Assembly (NCBI GenBank): GCA_030028905.1
Contig: JALDYZ010000001.1
Location: 620,001-684,000 of the forward strand
DNA length: 64,000 bases
Origin: Ferirhizobium litorale
GTDB taxonomy: Bacteria > Pseudomonadota > Alphaproteobacteria > Rhizobiales > Rhizobiaceae
Direction of reading: 5' to 3'
Numbering within the stretch: the stretch's first letter is position 1; each line of letters opens with the position of its first letter. This document shows positions 9,425-19,337 of the stretch, piece by piece. The notes below the pieces were generated by a model, which saw only the letters and a list, made by a program, of their open reading frames with translations, was not told the origin of the DNA and made no database searches. The position numbers and the translations under genes are program-made.

Positions 9425-9984
9425 CCCTGGTCGAACCTATTCCTGCTGGTGATTTCGCCGTGGCGACTACGAAGGACAGCGTCAGGATCGAGCGCCTGCT
9501 GCCTGGGCCAATAGAGCGTGTCTGGTCATATCTGACGGAGCAGGAAAAGCGCCGCCGGTGGATGGCAGCCGGTGTTGTCGAAATGCAGGAAGGTGGAGTG
9601 GTTTGCCATGTTTTCGACAACTCCCGGCTGACTTCCCGCGACGACCATCCGCCTGCCAAGTATGCCGCCCTTGATGGTCCGGTCAAATCCCATGGCATCG
9701 TTACTGCCTGCGAAGCGCCGCGTCTGCTCGCCTACACCTTTTCGGAGGAATCCGGCGAGCCGTCCGAGGTGCGCTTCGACTTGTCGGAGAGCGGCAGCCA
9801 GGTTTTGCTGGTGGTGACGCATACGCGCATCCCGAACCGGGCCGCCATGCTCAGCTTTACCGCGGGCTGGCACACCCACCTCGACATCCTGCGCGACCGC
9901 CTCGAAGGTCGCGAACCGGAACTCTTCTGGCCCAAGCACACTCGGCTGGAAGAGGAATACGGATCGCGTATCCCGATAATCTGA
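9421..9984 (+). CDS. SRPBCC (AHSA1-like) domain protein
   Basis: 187 residues. KDSVRIERLLPGPIERVWSYLTEQEKRRRWMAAG is the typical first strand, helix and helix of the SRPBCC/AHSA1 hydrophobic-cavity fold. SEVRFDLSESGSQVLLVVTHTRIPNRAAMLSFTAGWHTHLDIL is the conserved C-terminal half. Such proteins bind small hydrophobic ligands; the ligand cannot be told from sequence. It is translationally coupled to the arsR gene (4-bp overlap), so both are probably released by the same signal. Confidence 0.88.
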   Translation: MTLVEPIPAGDFAVATTKDSVRIERLLPGPIERVWSYLTEQEKRRRWMAAGVVEMQEGGVVCHVFDNSRLTSRDDHPPAKYAALDGPVKSHGIVTACEAPRLLAYTFSEESGEPSEVRFDLSESGSQVLLVVTHTRIPNRAAMLSFTAGWHTHLDILRDRLEGREPELFWPKHTRLEEEYGSRIPII

Positions 9985-10036
9985 TTCAGAAGGATGCCAC
10001 AACCCTCAGCCATTGCATGGCTTTTGGCCGCGGAGC

Positions 10037-10074
10037 ATAAAAGAACGCCGCGCTTCCCGATGGAAGTCGCGGCG
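10037..10074 (-). terminator. Rho-independent terminator of the Kazal lipoprotein gene
   Basis: On the minus strand GCCGCG-A-CTTCC-ATCG-GGAAG-C-GCGGC forms an 11-bp interrupted stem followed by GTTCTTTTATG. It lies just after the gene's stop at 10094. Confidence 0.75.
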
Positions 10075-10093
10075 CCCTTCGAAGAAGGTTAGG

Positions 10094-10750
10094 CTAGCGG
10101 CACTCGCCGCGCCCGATGACACGGTAACCGTCGGCGCGTGCCTCGCAGGCGTTGCCGAAGGTGCGGGTCCTGTTTCCTCGCTGGCCGCAAACGGGGGCAT
10201 ATTCCCTGGAGCAGGCCTGTGGCGGACGTTCCGCGGGCGGTGACGGGCGAACCGGTTCACGGCGGCATTCGCCGCGACCGACCACGCGATAGCCATCGGC
10301 GCGCGCCTGGCAGGCATTGCCGAAGGTCCGCATCTGGCTACCGAGTTGGCCGCAGACCGGATCGTACTCCATGGTGCAGGCCTGCGGCGGGCGCACCGGC
10401 GGAGGTGGCGATGGACGAACGGGTTCGCGGCGGCATTCGCCGCGGTCGATGATCTGGAAGCCGTCGGCACGCGCCTGGCAGGCATTGCTGAACGTGCGGA
10501 CATAGCCGCCGCGCTGGCCGCAGACCGGTGCATACTCCATCGTGCATATCGGTGGTCCTGGCGGGCGGGGGCCCGGATAGGTGGGGGCTGGGGCGACATC
10601 CACCGTACAGGCGCTCAGTACCGGCAGCAGCAGAACCGGCGCGAACCGTTGCCAGGTCAGCCACCGGCCCCTTGGCGCGGATAGTGCGCGTTCGCGCTCG
10701 TGCATCGGAAGCAACGCCTTCAGCGCGTTCCGGACCATTTTGCCCAGCAT
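10094..10750 (-). CDS. Lipoprotein with three tandem Kazal-type inhibitor domains
   Basis: 218 residues from ATG 10750 (GAGAGGA 8 nt upstream). After a basic N-terminus comes a lipoprotein signal with lipobox LSAC (FAPVLLLPVLSAC). Three near-identical repeats of about 38 residues follow, each C-x7-C-x13-C-x14-C with the core EYxPVCGQ...RTFxNAC.ARADGY..I.RGEC. This is the Kazal serine-protease-inhibitor pattern with four Cys per domain. The repeats are joined by Arg/Pro-rich linkers (REPVRPSPP). The mature protein should be anchored in the outer membrane and could inhibit host or competitor proteases. It is a single gene with its own terminator. Confidence 0.88.
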   Translation of the reverse strand: MLGKMVRNALKALLPMHERERALSAPRGRWLTWQRFAPVLLLPVLSACTVDVAPAPTYPGPRPPGPPICTMEYAPVCGQRGGYVRTFSNACQARADGFQIIDRGECRREPVRPSPPPPVRPPQACTMEYDPVCGQLGSQMRTFGNACQARADGYRVVGRGECRREPVRPSPPAERPPQACSREYAPVCGQRGNRTRTFGNACEARADGYRVIGRGECR

Positions 10751-10871
10751 GGTCGAAATCCTCTCAAACAGAATCAATGCCCGAGCCTATCTATCGAAAG
10801 TTGAACGCAATATGAACCTTCGCACCGGCTGGGCGACTGACCGCGAGCTTGGGTCGGGACACGATGACAAA

Positions 10872-10894
10872 CGCCGGAGACAAGGTCCCCGGCG
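10872..10894 (-). terminator. Probable terminator of prs
   Basis: Minus strand CGCCGGGGAC-CTT-GTCTCCGGCG is a 10-bp hairpin with one G-T pair, followed by TTTGTC. It lies 26 bp after the prs stop. The U tract is short. Confidence 0.6.
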
Positions 10895-10920
10895 TCGATG
10901 CAGATCCATAGTGCAGGTGC

Positions 10921-11853
<933 letters not shown>

Positions 11854-11960
11854 TTTGGCCCGCCTGTAACCACGCTGTTGGGCGCTTTTTAGCGCCCCCG
11901 GTTTCGAATGCAAGTGCCTTGTCCGCGTGCGGAGCGATTCTTTCGCAAAAAAACCGGCGG

Positions 11961-12749
11961 CTAACCGGCCCGCGCCTGCTTCCATTGCATATATTCGTCG
12001 ATGGTGCGCTGGCCGATCTGCTGCATCAGCGTCGGCGGTACAGAAGTCCAGGGCTCCCGGCCGGAACCTCGTACGTTCACCTGGCCCTGGATGCGATGAA
12101 GTCGGGAACCGTTCGTGTCGAGCACGTCCCAGACATAGACGACGGTGACTTTTCCCTCGTCGCCAAAGGCGGAGAAATAACCCTTGAGAATGTGCTCGCT
12201 CGAGGTGTCGGTCGAACTCTTGATCGTCAATCCGTGCGATCGGGCCTGTGCGCCGAGTTCGCGCGACAACGGCGTCACAGCCTGCACCGGGGCGCCGATG
12301 ATCGGCAGGAAGCGTATGCTGCCGTTCTGACCGGACGCCACACTTGCGCTTGCCTGCCCTGAGCTTGCTCCGTCCGTAGCCGCTCCGGCTGCCGGTTGCG
12401 TACCTTCAAGCGGCGCACTTGCCGCCGATTGACCGTGTGCCAGCGCATGCGCCTGCGCTTCCAGCGTGTTCTGCGGCCCGCCGCCCGCGTCGGTGGGCTG
12501 GTTCGTCGGTTGCTGCTGGATGGTGCTCTGCGGCGACGTGTGCATCCCCGCGAGCCTTTCCGTTTCGGCCTGTGTCACTGGCGAGGACGCGTCGGGGTAC
12601 AGGCCACCTCCGACGTCGACCTGCGGCGTCAGCGCATCGGTGGTGTTGCACGAGGAGAGCGCGAAGACCGCCCCCGCCAGGACAGATACTGCCCCGGCGA
12701 TGCAAATCCAGCGATAAATTCCCCTCCCGGTATCCACCTCTTTCCTCAC
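11961..12749 (-). CDS. Lipoprotein of unknown function
   Basis: 262 residues. The start is the GTG at 12749, which overlaps the stop of the M24 gene (GTGA); another GTG four codons later is possible. A hydrophobic segment ends in the lipobox LSSC ([19 protein letters not shown]). Then comes a low-complexity Ala/Gln/Ser/Gly linker (about 50-140). The C-terminal domain has [30 protein letters not shown] and [19 protein letters not shown], consistent with a soluble periplasmic domain. No enzyme motif is visible. It is the last gene of the lgt-midA-pgeF-M24 operon. Confidence 0.82.
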   Translation of the reverse strand: MRKEVDTGRGIYRWICIAGAVSVLAGAVFALSSCNTTDALTPQVDVGGGLYPDASSPVTQAETERLAGMHTSPQSTIQQQPTNQPTDAGGGPQNTLEAQAHALAHGQSAASAPLEGTQPAAGAATDGASSGQASASVASGQNGSIRFLPIIGAPVQAVTPLSRELGAQARSHGLTIKSSTDTSSEHILKGYFSAFGDEGKVTVVYVWDVLDTNGSRLHRIQGQVNVRGSGREPWTSVPPTLMQQIGQRTIDEYMQWKQARAG

Positions 12750-13897
12750 TTGTTGATGAAGTCCAGCCCGTGGCGCGAAAGCGGTCGCGGCGCGTCCGCG
12801 GTTGTCAGGTAGGTCTGGCCGAGCGTCATTGCCGTGCCGGTGTCGGAATCAGCGATGATCATGTGGACGAAGAGCGACATGTCGGGCTCGATCGGTTGCG
12901 GATTGCCGGCATGGAACATCTGATCTTCCATCCAAGAGGGCGAAAAGCGCGCGCCGAGCGAGTATCCGCAGGCGTTCAGGCGGTGCCGGGTCAATCCACG
13001 CTCGTCCATGATCCTGGCATGCATGTCGAAAACGTCCCCGAAGGTATAGCCAGGGCGGAGCACTGTCTCGACCGCACGGATGGTTTCGAGGCAGGCGGAG
13101 AACAGTTCGCGATGGCGATGGGTCGGTTCGCCGATCACGACCGTGCGCATCATGGCGACATGATAGTGAGCAAAGACGCCTGCCCATTCCAGCGTCAACT
13201 GGTCCTTCGCAACGAGCTTGCGGCGCCCGGATTTGTATCGGCAGAGCAGTGCGTCCACCCCCGAGCCGATGATGAACTCGTTGGCCGGATAGTCGCCTCC
13301 GCCCAGAAAGACGGCGCCCTGCATCGCCGCGAGGATCTCCGCCTCGTCGGCGCCGGGGCCAATCAGCGCAAGTGCCGCGTCCAGCGCGTCGTCGGCAAGC
13401 TCGGCAGCACGGGCAATGTGGACGATCTCGGCGGCACTCTTGACGAGGCGTAGCTGGCTGACGATCCGCGAGGCATCGACGATCTCGCCGAAGGTCGCCA
13501 GTTGGTTGTCCAGCAGCCGCGCCATCCGTCCAGTCATGCCGTGCGTATCGTATTCCACGCCGATGCGGGCGCCCAGCAGGTCCATGTCGACCATCAGGTT
13601 GCGGAGATCCTGGGTGGGGTCGGAGTTCACCCGGTCCACCCACACCTGGATGTTCTCGATGATCGAGGTATGGCGTGCCTGGCGCAGGTCGGCCGAACGC
13701 GTCAGGAGCGTCATCGTCCCATCCGCCTTGACTATCAGCGTCTGGAAGAAGCAGTAGCCGAAGGTGTCGTAGCCGGTCAGCCAGTACATGCTTTCCTGGG
13801 CAAAGAGCAGAATGGCATCCAGCTTTTCGTCACGCATCCTGTCGATGAGGCGCGATAGGCGGGCGGCATATTCACCCTTGTCGAAATGCAGTGCCAT
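12746..13897 (-). CDS. Creatinase-type M24 family hydrolase lacking metal ligands
   Basis: 383 residues from ATG 13897, 1 bp after the pgeF stop, with GGAGGG upstream. An N-terminal creatinase domain (YAARLSRLIDRMRDEKLDAILLFAQESMYWLTGYD) is followed by a pita-bread catalytic domain. The five metal ligands of aminopeptidase P/prolidase are all replaced. The two Asp sites read LEWAG and HVAMMRT, the His site CGYSLGARF, and the two Glu sites VHMIIAD and MTLGQT. This is the situation in metal-independent creatinase and ectoine hydrolase (DoeA). A C-N hydrolase role, not a peptidase, is the better guess; the substrate is unknown. Confidence 0.85.
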   Translation of the reverse strand: MALHFDKGEYAARLSRLIDRMRDEKLDAILLFAQESMYWLTGYDTFGYCFFQTLIVKADGTMTLLTRSADLRQARHTSIIENIQVWVDRVNSDPTQDLRNLMVDMDLLGARIGVEYDTHGMTGRMARLLDNQLATFGEIVDASRIVSQLRLVKSAAEIVHIARAAELADDALDAALALIGPGADEAEILAAMQGAVFLGGGDYPANEFIIGSGVDALLCRYKSGRRKLVAKDQLTLEWAGVFAHYHVAMMRTVVIGEPTHRHRELFSACLETIRAVETVLRPGYTFGDVFDMHARIMDERGLTRHRLNACGYSLGARFSPSWMEDQMFHAGNPQPIEPDMSLFVHMIIADSDTGTAMTLGQTYLTTADAPRPLSRHGLDFINK

Positions 13898-13898
13898 G

Positions 13899-14693
13899 TC
13901 AGCCCTCCAGGATAGCGATTGCCGAGATCTGTCGTCCATAGTCGGGCTCGCCGGCATGGGTGGTGCGGCGATAGGAGTAGAAGCGTTCCGCGTCGGGATA
14001 GGTGCAGAGGCCGAGGCTCGATGCCTGCACGCCCGCGTCCTGGAGCCGTTTGACGGTAAGGCCCTGGAGATCAAACATCGCGTGCCCGGGGCGTGCCGAG
14101 GGGGTAAAGAAGGTATCGTAGCCGCGGTCCTTTGCGAGGAAGCGCGCGACGAATTCCGGTCCCACCTCGTAGTTTTTCCGGCTGATCGACGGGCCGACTG
14201 TCGCCCTGATCTGGTCGCGCCTGGCGCCAAGGGCGATCATCGCGTCAATGGTGTTTTCCAGCACGCCGTCGAGAGCGCCCTTCCAGCCGGCATGGGCCGC
14301 GCCGACAACGCCGCTCTCCGGATCTGCGAACAGGATGGGGCCGCAGTCGGCGGTCAGCACACCGATGATCACACCCGGCGTTGCCGTCACCATCGCGTCG
14401 GCCTGCGGCCGCGCCCCGTCGTAGCTGTCGTCCACGACTACGACATCGGGGGAGTGGACCTGATGGACGGTCGCGAGCCGCTCCAGCGGCATGCCGAACC
14501 AGTCGGCGACCATGGTGCGATTGTGCAGCACGTTTTCGCGAAGGTCATGCGAGCCGAGACCGACATTGAGGCCGCGGTAAATTCCCTCGGAGACGCCGCC
14601 CTGTCGCGTGAAGAAGCCATGCCGGATGCGGTCGCCGGAGAGTTCGCTCAGGATCGGGCATCCGATCGGTGATGGCGACGCATGAATTTGCAT
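13899..14693 (-). CDS. pgeF: Peptidoglycan editing factor PgeF (YfiH/laccase-domain family)
   Basis: 264 residues, usual length. Family members have purine nucleoside phosphorylase/adenosine deaminase-like activity and in E. coli remove wrongly built muropeptide precursors. The zinc-site His-Cys-His are visible: HQVHSPDV, TADCGPILFAD and AHAGWKGALDGV. RHGFFTRQGGVSEGIYRGLNVG at the N-terminus and FYSYRRTTHAGEPDYGRQISAI at the C-terminus are family hallmarks. It lies between midA and the M24 gene in one minus-strand operon. Confidence 0.94.
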   Translation of the reverse strand: MQIHASPSPIGCPILSELSGDRIRHGFFTRQGGVSEGIYRGLNVGLGSHDLRENVLHNRTMVADWFGMPLERLATVHQVHSPDVVVVDDSYDGARPQADAMVTATPGVIIGVLTADCGPILFADPESGVVGAAHAGWKGALDGVLENTIDAMIALGARRDQIRATVGPSISRKNYEVGPEFVARFLAKDRGYDTFFTPSARPGHAMFDLQGLTVKRLQDAGVQASSLGLCTYPDAERFYSYRRTTHAGEPDYGRQISAIAILEG

Positions 14694-14838
14694 TGGCTGG
14701 CCCGTGTTCCTGTCGTTGGTCCCGGCAGGCTGTTAACCGCGCCGGCGCGCCGGTTTCCCGGCATTTCAATTGCTTCGGCCCTGTTGCGAACACATGGTTC
14801 GGAACGGGCGGGATGTTGGCCCAAGCAAAAGCTGTCTG

Positions 14839-15954
14839 TCAATCCACCGGGCGAAATGGCAGCAGATCGATGGCTGGGCTCGAAACGGCCAGCACCTTGA
14901 AGAGTTCGCCCATCCGGCCTTCTCCGGCTCCGGCCAGTCGTTCGGCGGCATCGCGGATCTGCGTCTGTATGGCCGGCGGCTTGCCGCGTCCAAGCGCGGA
15001 CGCGCGTTCGCCGAGCCCGAGGCCGATCAGGAAATCCCCCTGATGCAGGCAGCCGTTGATGTAAAGGCCCTGTGCCCTGGCGGTCTGTGCCAGCCGTTGG
15101 AAATCGACATGGCTGGTAAGATCGGCCTCGCCGGGGTGGGCGAGCGGCGGATCATATTCGTGCATGCGAACCGCCTGCAGCGTATCGCCGTAGCCGGTCG
15201 CCATATGGCCGTAGTCGATGATGAGCGCTGTACCGCCATGGGTGCGCACGCGCTCGCTGATGCCCGCCATCACCGCATCGCGTGCCGGAGAGATCTCGAA
15301 TATCGTTCCGGTCGGCTCCAATGCAGCCGGGTGCGGCAGCAGGGCGCTGTCGATGCCGGCAATACCCGCTGCAAAGGTCAGGTTGTCGCCGGCATCGAGC
15401 CCCACCATTCGCTCGCGGAAGCCGGTTGTCGTCCTGACGAACTGCCGGATCGGGATTGCATCGAACAACTCATTTGCGGCGATCAGCACGAAGCCCGGGG
15501 GAACCTCGGCGAAATCCGCATGCCATGTCACCTTCGCGGCATGACCGGAGAGGCTCTCGCCCTGTATTGTCCGCAGGCGCTCGCTCGTCTCTACGAGGTG
15601 GATGCTCATATCCTCGTAGAGTGCCGGCGCCAGCTTCGACATGACGCGCAGCATGTCCGACATCATCGTGCCGCGACCCGGCCCGATTTCCACCAGCCGA
15701 ACGTCCCGCGGCGCGCCGTGACGCTGCCAGGCGTGGACCATGAAGACGCCGATCATTTCTCCGAACAACTGGCTCACTTCCGGTGCGGTGACGAAATCCC
15801 CGAGTTGGCCGAACGGCTCGCGCGTCTTGTAGTAGCCGTGCTCGGGATCGGCGAGGCAAAGGGAGAAGTAGTCCGTGACGCTAATTGGCCCGCTCGCCCT
15901 GATCAGCGCCTTTATCCGTTCGCCGAGCGGTGTCGTGGACGTCGGATCGTTCAA
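14839..15954 (-). CDS. SAM-dependent methyltransferase, MidA/NDUFAF7 family
   Basis: 371 residues. The N-terminal [61 protein letters not shown] region is diagnostic for COG1565 (DUF185). The SAM-binding motif [16 protein letters not shown] follows. The mitochondrial homologue NDUFAF7 methylates an Arg of complex I subunit NDUFS2; a respiratory-complex role in bacteria is inferred. Its ATG overlaps the lgt stop by 4 bp (ATGA), so the two are translationally coupled. Confidence 0.92.
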   Translation of the reverse strand: MNDPTSTTPLGERIKALIRASGPISVTDYFSLCLADPEHGYYKTREPFGQLGDFVTAPEVSQLFGEMIGVFMVHAWQRHGAPRDVRLVEIGPGRGTMMSDMLRVMSKLAPALYEDMSIHLVETSERLRTIQGESLSGHAAKVTWHADFAEVPPGFVLIAANELFDAIPIRQFVRTTTGFRERMVGLDAGDNLTFAAGIAGIDSALLPHPAALEPTGTIFEISPARDAVMAGISERVRTHGGTALIIDYGHMATGYGDTLQAVRMHEYDPPLAHPGEADLTSHVDFQRLAQTARAQGLYINGCLHQGDFLIGLGLGERASALGRGKPPAIQTQIRDAAERLAGAGEGRMGELFKVLAVSSPAIDLLPFRPVD

Positions 15955-16805
15955 TCCTGGACCTCCCGAAGCTGCGCGGATCGGCGCGCCCGCGCCATGG
16001 CCCAGATGCCGATGGCAAGCATCGGCAGCGACAGCACCATGCCCATGGTCAGCCAGTTGCCGGCGAGGTAGCCGATCTGCGCGTCCGGTTCGCGGAAGAA
16101 TTCCACGAAGATGCGCGAGACCGCGTAGAAGCTGATGAAGGCGCCGGTCACGAGTCCCGGGGATTTCAATGCGTTGAAGTGGTGGGTGAGCAACCGCAGG
16201 AGCAGGAAGAGCGCGACGCCCTCGAGCCCGGCCTCGTACAACTGGCTCGGATGGCGGGTGAAGGGGCCGCCGGTCGGGAAGGCAATCGCCCAGGGAACGT
16301 CGGAAATCCGGCCCCAGAGTTCGCCATTGATGAAGTTGGCGATCCGCCCGAAAAACAGGCCGATGGGGCAGACGGCTGCGACGATGTCGAACAGGCTCCA
16401 GGCGATGATGCCGTTGCGACGCGCAAACAGGATCATCGCAATGGTCGTGCCGACCAGTCCGCCGTGGAACGACATGCCGCCATTCCAGATCTCGATGGCG
16501 CGCAGCGGATTGGCTGCGACCGCAGGAAAATCATAAAAGAGGATATATCCGATGCGCCCGCCGAGCACGATGCCGAGGGCGACCCAGACCAGGAAGTCGT
16601 CGAGATGCGTCTTCGTCATGGGTGGCTGCCCGTTGGGCCAGATGGAAGGTGTCGAGACCATCCGGCGGGCATAGTACCAGCCGATCAGGATGCCCGCGAC
16701 ATAGGCCATGCCGTACCAGTGGACGGCTATCGGACCAACGGAAAATGCCACCGGATCGATTGCCGGAAACGGGATGGCGGCGAGGAGGGTAGGGGCTGTC
16801 AGCAA
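15951..16805 (-). CDS. lgt: Phosphatidylglycerol-prolipoprotein diacylglyceryl transferase
   Basis: Transfers diacylglyceryl from phosphatidylglycerol to the lipobox Cys of prolipoproteins in the inner membrane. [63 protein letters not shown] and the signature [14 protein letters not shown] are present with about seven membrane segments. The start is uncertain. TTG at 16805 gives 284 residues, the usual length. ATG at 16931 has a good ribosome site (GAGGTAGGA) and gives 326, but its first 42 residues are Arg-rich and not family-like. First gene of the midA-pgeF-M24-lipoprotein operon. Confidence 0.93.
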   Translation of the reverse strand: MLTAPTLLAAIPFPAIDPVAFSVGPIAVHWYGMAYVAGILIGWYYARRMVSTPSIWPNGQPPMTKTHLDDFLVWVALGIVLGGRIGYILFYDFPAVAANPLRAIEIWNGGMSFHGGLVGTTIAMILFARRNGIIAWSLFDIVAAVCPIGLFFGRIANFINGELWGRISDVPWAIAFPTGGPFTRHPSQLYEAGLEGVALFLLLRLLTHHFNALKSPGLVTGAFISFYAVSRIFVEFFREPDAQIGYLAGNWLTMGMVLSLPMLAIGIWAMARARRSAQLREVQD

Positions 16806-17003
16806 GGGTTTCCAATCCGTGAACGTGCGCGGGAAAATGGCGGTCCGCCGCCGCGCGGTCAAGATGCAATTTCGGACGCCCTGATATCCGCCCGCCAAGG
16901 GCCGGCCGGATTTTCCTTGCATCAAAGGCATTGAAATCCTACCTCAAAGTTATCCGCAATCGAAGACGCCAGTGGTATCCACGGCAACCAGGGAGCCGAA
17001 ACA

Positions 17004-17264
17004 ATGTCTACCGGACCGAACCGCATTCTCGATGACTTCGCCAAGCTGATGACGGATGCAGCCGGGGCTGCACAGGGCATTCGCAAGGAAGTCGAGACCG
17101 CCTTTCATGCCCAGGCCGAGCGCTGGCTGAACGGAATGGATCTCGTCAAGCGCGAGGAGTTCGAGGCGGTGCGCGAGATGGCCATCAAGGCGCTGGACGA
17201 GAATGACGCGCTGAAAGCCCGTATCGACGCGCTCGAGGCCAAGCTGGCGGCGAAATCCAAGTAA
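17004..17264 (+). CDS. ubiK: Ubiquinone biosynthesis accessory factor UbiK (BMFP domain)
   Basis: 86 residues, almost wholly helical. RILDDFAKLMTDAAGAAQGIRKEVETAF is the amphipathic membrane-fusogenic half and VKREEFEAVREMAIKALDENDALKARIDALEAKLAAKSK the coiled-coil half that trimerises. In E. coli this protein supports the Ubi complex and interacts with UbiJ. AGGAGCC precedes the ATG. It is divergent from lgt. A GC-rich hairpin without a U tract (17283-17301) follows. Confidence 0.9.
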   Translation: MSTGPNRILDDFAKLMTDAAGAAQGIRKEVETAFHAQAERWLNGMDLVKREEFEAVREMAIKALDENDALKARIDALEAKLAAKSK

Positions 17265-17647
17265 GTGTGCCACAATGGAGCAGCGGGGCCATCGGCCCCG
17301 CCGGCGCCGATATAAATTCATCAACTTTTTCCGGCCTGTGGACACTGCCAAAAACATCAATGGGCAGAGTCGGTTATGACTCCGGGCTGAATCAAAATCA
17401 CAACACCTATCCACAGCACTGTCCCCCGAATTCGCCCGGCGGGGGCTGGCGCATCGAGTCTGGCGTTATACACTGATTTTAAATGATGATTCGAAACGGA
17501 TTAGGTCAGTTCCAGGCAGGGTCTGCGTGTAATTCTGGTGACCGTTCAGGCAATCATCCCATTGGGAGTTCCGGTAGTTCAGTCTGTGTACCTTTGTGTT
17601 GATTGCTGCACGAAGCGTCGCATTCCCTCCGGTAAAGAAGGTGCCGC
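17265..17647. other. Intergenic region between ubiK and the YbjN-domain gene
   Basis: 383 bp without a convincing gene. A hairpin GCGGGGCC-ATC-GGCCCCGC (17283-17301) sits just after ubiK without a T tract. One near-consensus DnaA box (CTATCCACA, 17407-17415) is present but isolated. The last 150 bp are the leader of the next gene. Confidence 0.5.
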
Positions 17648-18148
17648 ATGAGCCTTGTGGAAGTTGAATTTGAACGCCAGTCCAACCCGGTCGACATGAT
17701 CGAGTTCGTCGCAGCAAACAATGACTGGTCCTTCGAGCGTTCCGGCGAGGACGAAATCGCCATGACCGTCGAGGGTCGATGGGCCGATTATCACGTTTCC
17801 TTTTCGTGGATGGAGGAGTTCGAGGCGCTGCACCTGGCGTGTGCTTTCGATATCAAGGTGCCTTCGACACGGGTCAATGAGGTCATTCGCCTGCTGTCGC
17901 TGATCAATGGCCAGGTGCTGATGGGCCACTTCGATCTGTGGCGCCAGGAAGACGTGGTTATTTTCCGTCAGTCGCTGCTGCTCGCCGGCGGTGCCGAGCC
18001 GACCAACCAGCAGGTGGAAGTGCTGCTTTCGAGTGCGCTCGACGCCTGCGAGGCGTACTATCAGGCATTCCAGTTCGTCGTGTGGTCGGGCATGGATGCC
18101 AAGAGCGCGATGACTGCGGTTCTGTTCGAGACTGTAGGGGAGGCATGA
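17648..18148 (+). CDS. YbjN domain-containing protein
   Basis: 166 residues, soluble. NPVDMIEFVAANNDWSFERSGEDEIAMTVEGRWADYHVSFSWMEEFEALHLACAFDIKVP followed by RVNEVIRLLSLINGQVLMGHFDLWRQEDVVIFRQSLLL matches the YbjN/DUF1790 alpha-beta fold related to type III secretion chaperones. Its biochemical role is unknown; E. coli YbjN affects stress and motility when perturbed. Its stop overlaps the first possible proC ATG (18145), so it is coupled to proC, a common arrangement in rhizobia. Confidence 0.9.
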   Translation: MSLVEVEFERQSNPVDMIEFVAANNDWSFERSGEDEIAMTVEGRWADYHVSFSWMEEFEALHLACAFDIKVPSTRVNEVIRLLSLINGQVLMGHFDLWRQEDVVIFRQSLLLAGGAEPTNQQVEVLLSSALDACEAYYQAFQFVVWSGMDAKSAMTAVLFETVGEA

Positions 18149-18150
18149 CC

Positions 18151-18969
18151 ATGGCCCCGGCGGATTCCGGTTCGATCGTCCTTATCGGCGCAGGCAACAT
18201 GGGCGGCGCCATGCTTTCGGGATGGTTGAGGAGCGGTGTGGCCGGTTCGTCTGTCGTTGTCGTGGATCCCCGCCCATCCGAGACGATGCTCGACCTGATC
18301 GCCAAGGCGGGCGCGACGCATGTGACGTCTGCGCCGGAAGGCATGAAGGCGGGTGTCCTGTTCCTTGCGGTCAAGCCACAATTGATGGATGTCGTTCTGC
18401 CGCCGCTGAAGGGGCTCTCCGGTCCTGAAACGGTCGTGGTTTCCGTCGCCGCCGGCAAGACGCTCGCCTATCTCGAGAGCCATCTCGGCAGCGGCGCCAT
18501 GGTGCGCGCCATGCCCAACACACCGGCGATGATCGGCCGTGGCGTGACCGGCGCCTTCGCCAACGCGCGCGTTTCGGGCGACCAGCGCGAGCGGGTCCAC
18601 GCCCTGCTGAAAGTCAGCGGGCCGGTCGAATGGGTCGCGACGGAGGCCGATATCGATGCGGTTACAGCAGTGTCGGGCAGTGGCCCCGCCTATGTCTTCT
18701 ATCTCGTCGAGTGCATGGCGGAGGCAGGTCGCAAGGCCGGCCTGCCGGCGGACCTCGCCATGCGTCTTGCGCGAGAAACCGTCTCGGGGGCTGGTGAACT
18801 GCTGCATCAGTCCCCCGAGGACGCTTCCCGCCTGCGTGAGAATGTGACCTCTCCCGGAGGTACGACTGCCGCAGCTCTTTCCGTGCTGATGGCGGATGAT
18901 GGCATGCAGCCGCTTTTCGATAGGGCAATTGCGGCCGCACGCGAGCGGGCGGAGCAGCTCGCCAACTGA
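18151..18969 (+). CDS. proC: Pyrroline-5-carboxylate reductase
   Basis: Last step of proline synthesis, NAD(P)H-dependent reduction of pyrroline-5-carboxylate. IVLIGAGNMGGAMLSGWL is the nucleotide-binding Rossmann motif. LAVKPQLMDVVLP, VRAMPNTPAMIGRGVTGAFAN and the C-terminal signature VSGSGPAYVFYLVECMAEAG with ENVTSPGGTTAAAL are all present. 272 residues from ATG 18151 (GGAGG at 7 nt); an ATG two codons earlier (18145) overlaps the preceding stop and is the alternative. Confidence 0.96.
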   Translation: MAPADSGSIVLIGAGNMGGAMLSGWLRSGVAGSSVVVVDPRPSETMLDLIAKAGATHVTSAPEGMKAGVLFLAVKPQLMDVVLPPLKGLSGPETVVVSVAAGKTLAYLESHLGSGAMVRAMPNTPAMIGRGVTGAFANARVSGDQRERVHALLKVSGPVEWVATEADIDAVTAVSGSGPAYVFYLVECMAEAGRKAGLPADLAMRLARETVSGAGELLHQSPEDASRLRENVTSPGGTTAAALSVLMADDGMQPLFDRAIAAARERAEQLAN

Positions 18970-18983
18970 CCCCGGGAACCACC

Positions 18984-19325
18984 ATGGCCGACCAGATTTC
19001 CTATGACGATTTCGAGCGTGTCGACATTCGTGTCGGTACCATCGTGGAAGCGGCCCCGTTTCCGGAAGCGCGCAAGCCGGCCTACAAGTTGCTGATCGAT
19101 TTCGGCCCCGAGATCGGCGTCAAGAAGTCGTCGGCGCAGATTACCGTCCACTACGCACCGGAAGAACTCGTCGGCCGCCAGGTGATGGCAGTCGTCAATT
19201 TTCCGCCGCGCCAGATCGGTCCGGTCAGATCCGAGGTCCTGACACTCGGCTTCGAGGATGAAAGCGGGGCGATCGTGCTCGCAGGCACCGGCAAGCCGGT
19301 GCCCAACGGCAAGAAATTGATGTAA
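18984..19325 (+). CDS. csaA: CsaA-type tRNA-binding domain protein
   Basis: 113 residues, the usual length of CsaA. DFERVDIRVGTIVEAAPFPEARKPAYKLLIDFGPEIGVKKSSAQIT is the OB-fold EMAP-II/tRNA-binding domain, and VGRQVMAVVNFPPRQIGPVRSEVLTLGF its second half. CsaA binds tRNA and has been proposed as an export chaperone. It lies 14 bp after proC, probably in the same operon. Its 3' end is convergent with the Hint-domain gene, 12 bp away. Confidence 0.9.
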   Translation: MADQISYDDFERVDIRVGTIVEAAPFPEARKPAYKLLIDFGPEIGVKKSSAQITVHYAPEELVGRQVMAVVNFPPRQIGPVRSEVLTLGFEDESGAIVLAGTGKPVPNGKKLM

Positions 19326-19337
19326 CGGTCGCCGAAT

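Noticed and set aside
17407-17415. Near DnaA box as a replication-origin signal
   Set aside because: A single imperfect box, with no cluster, AT-rich unwinding region or origin-linked genes nearby.
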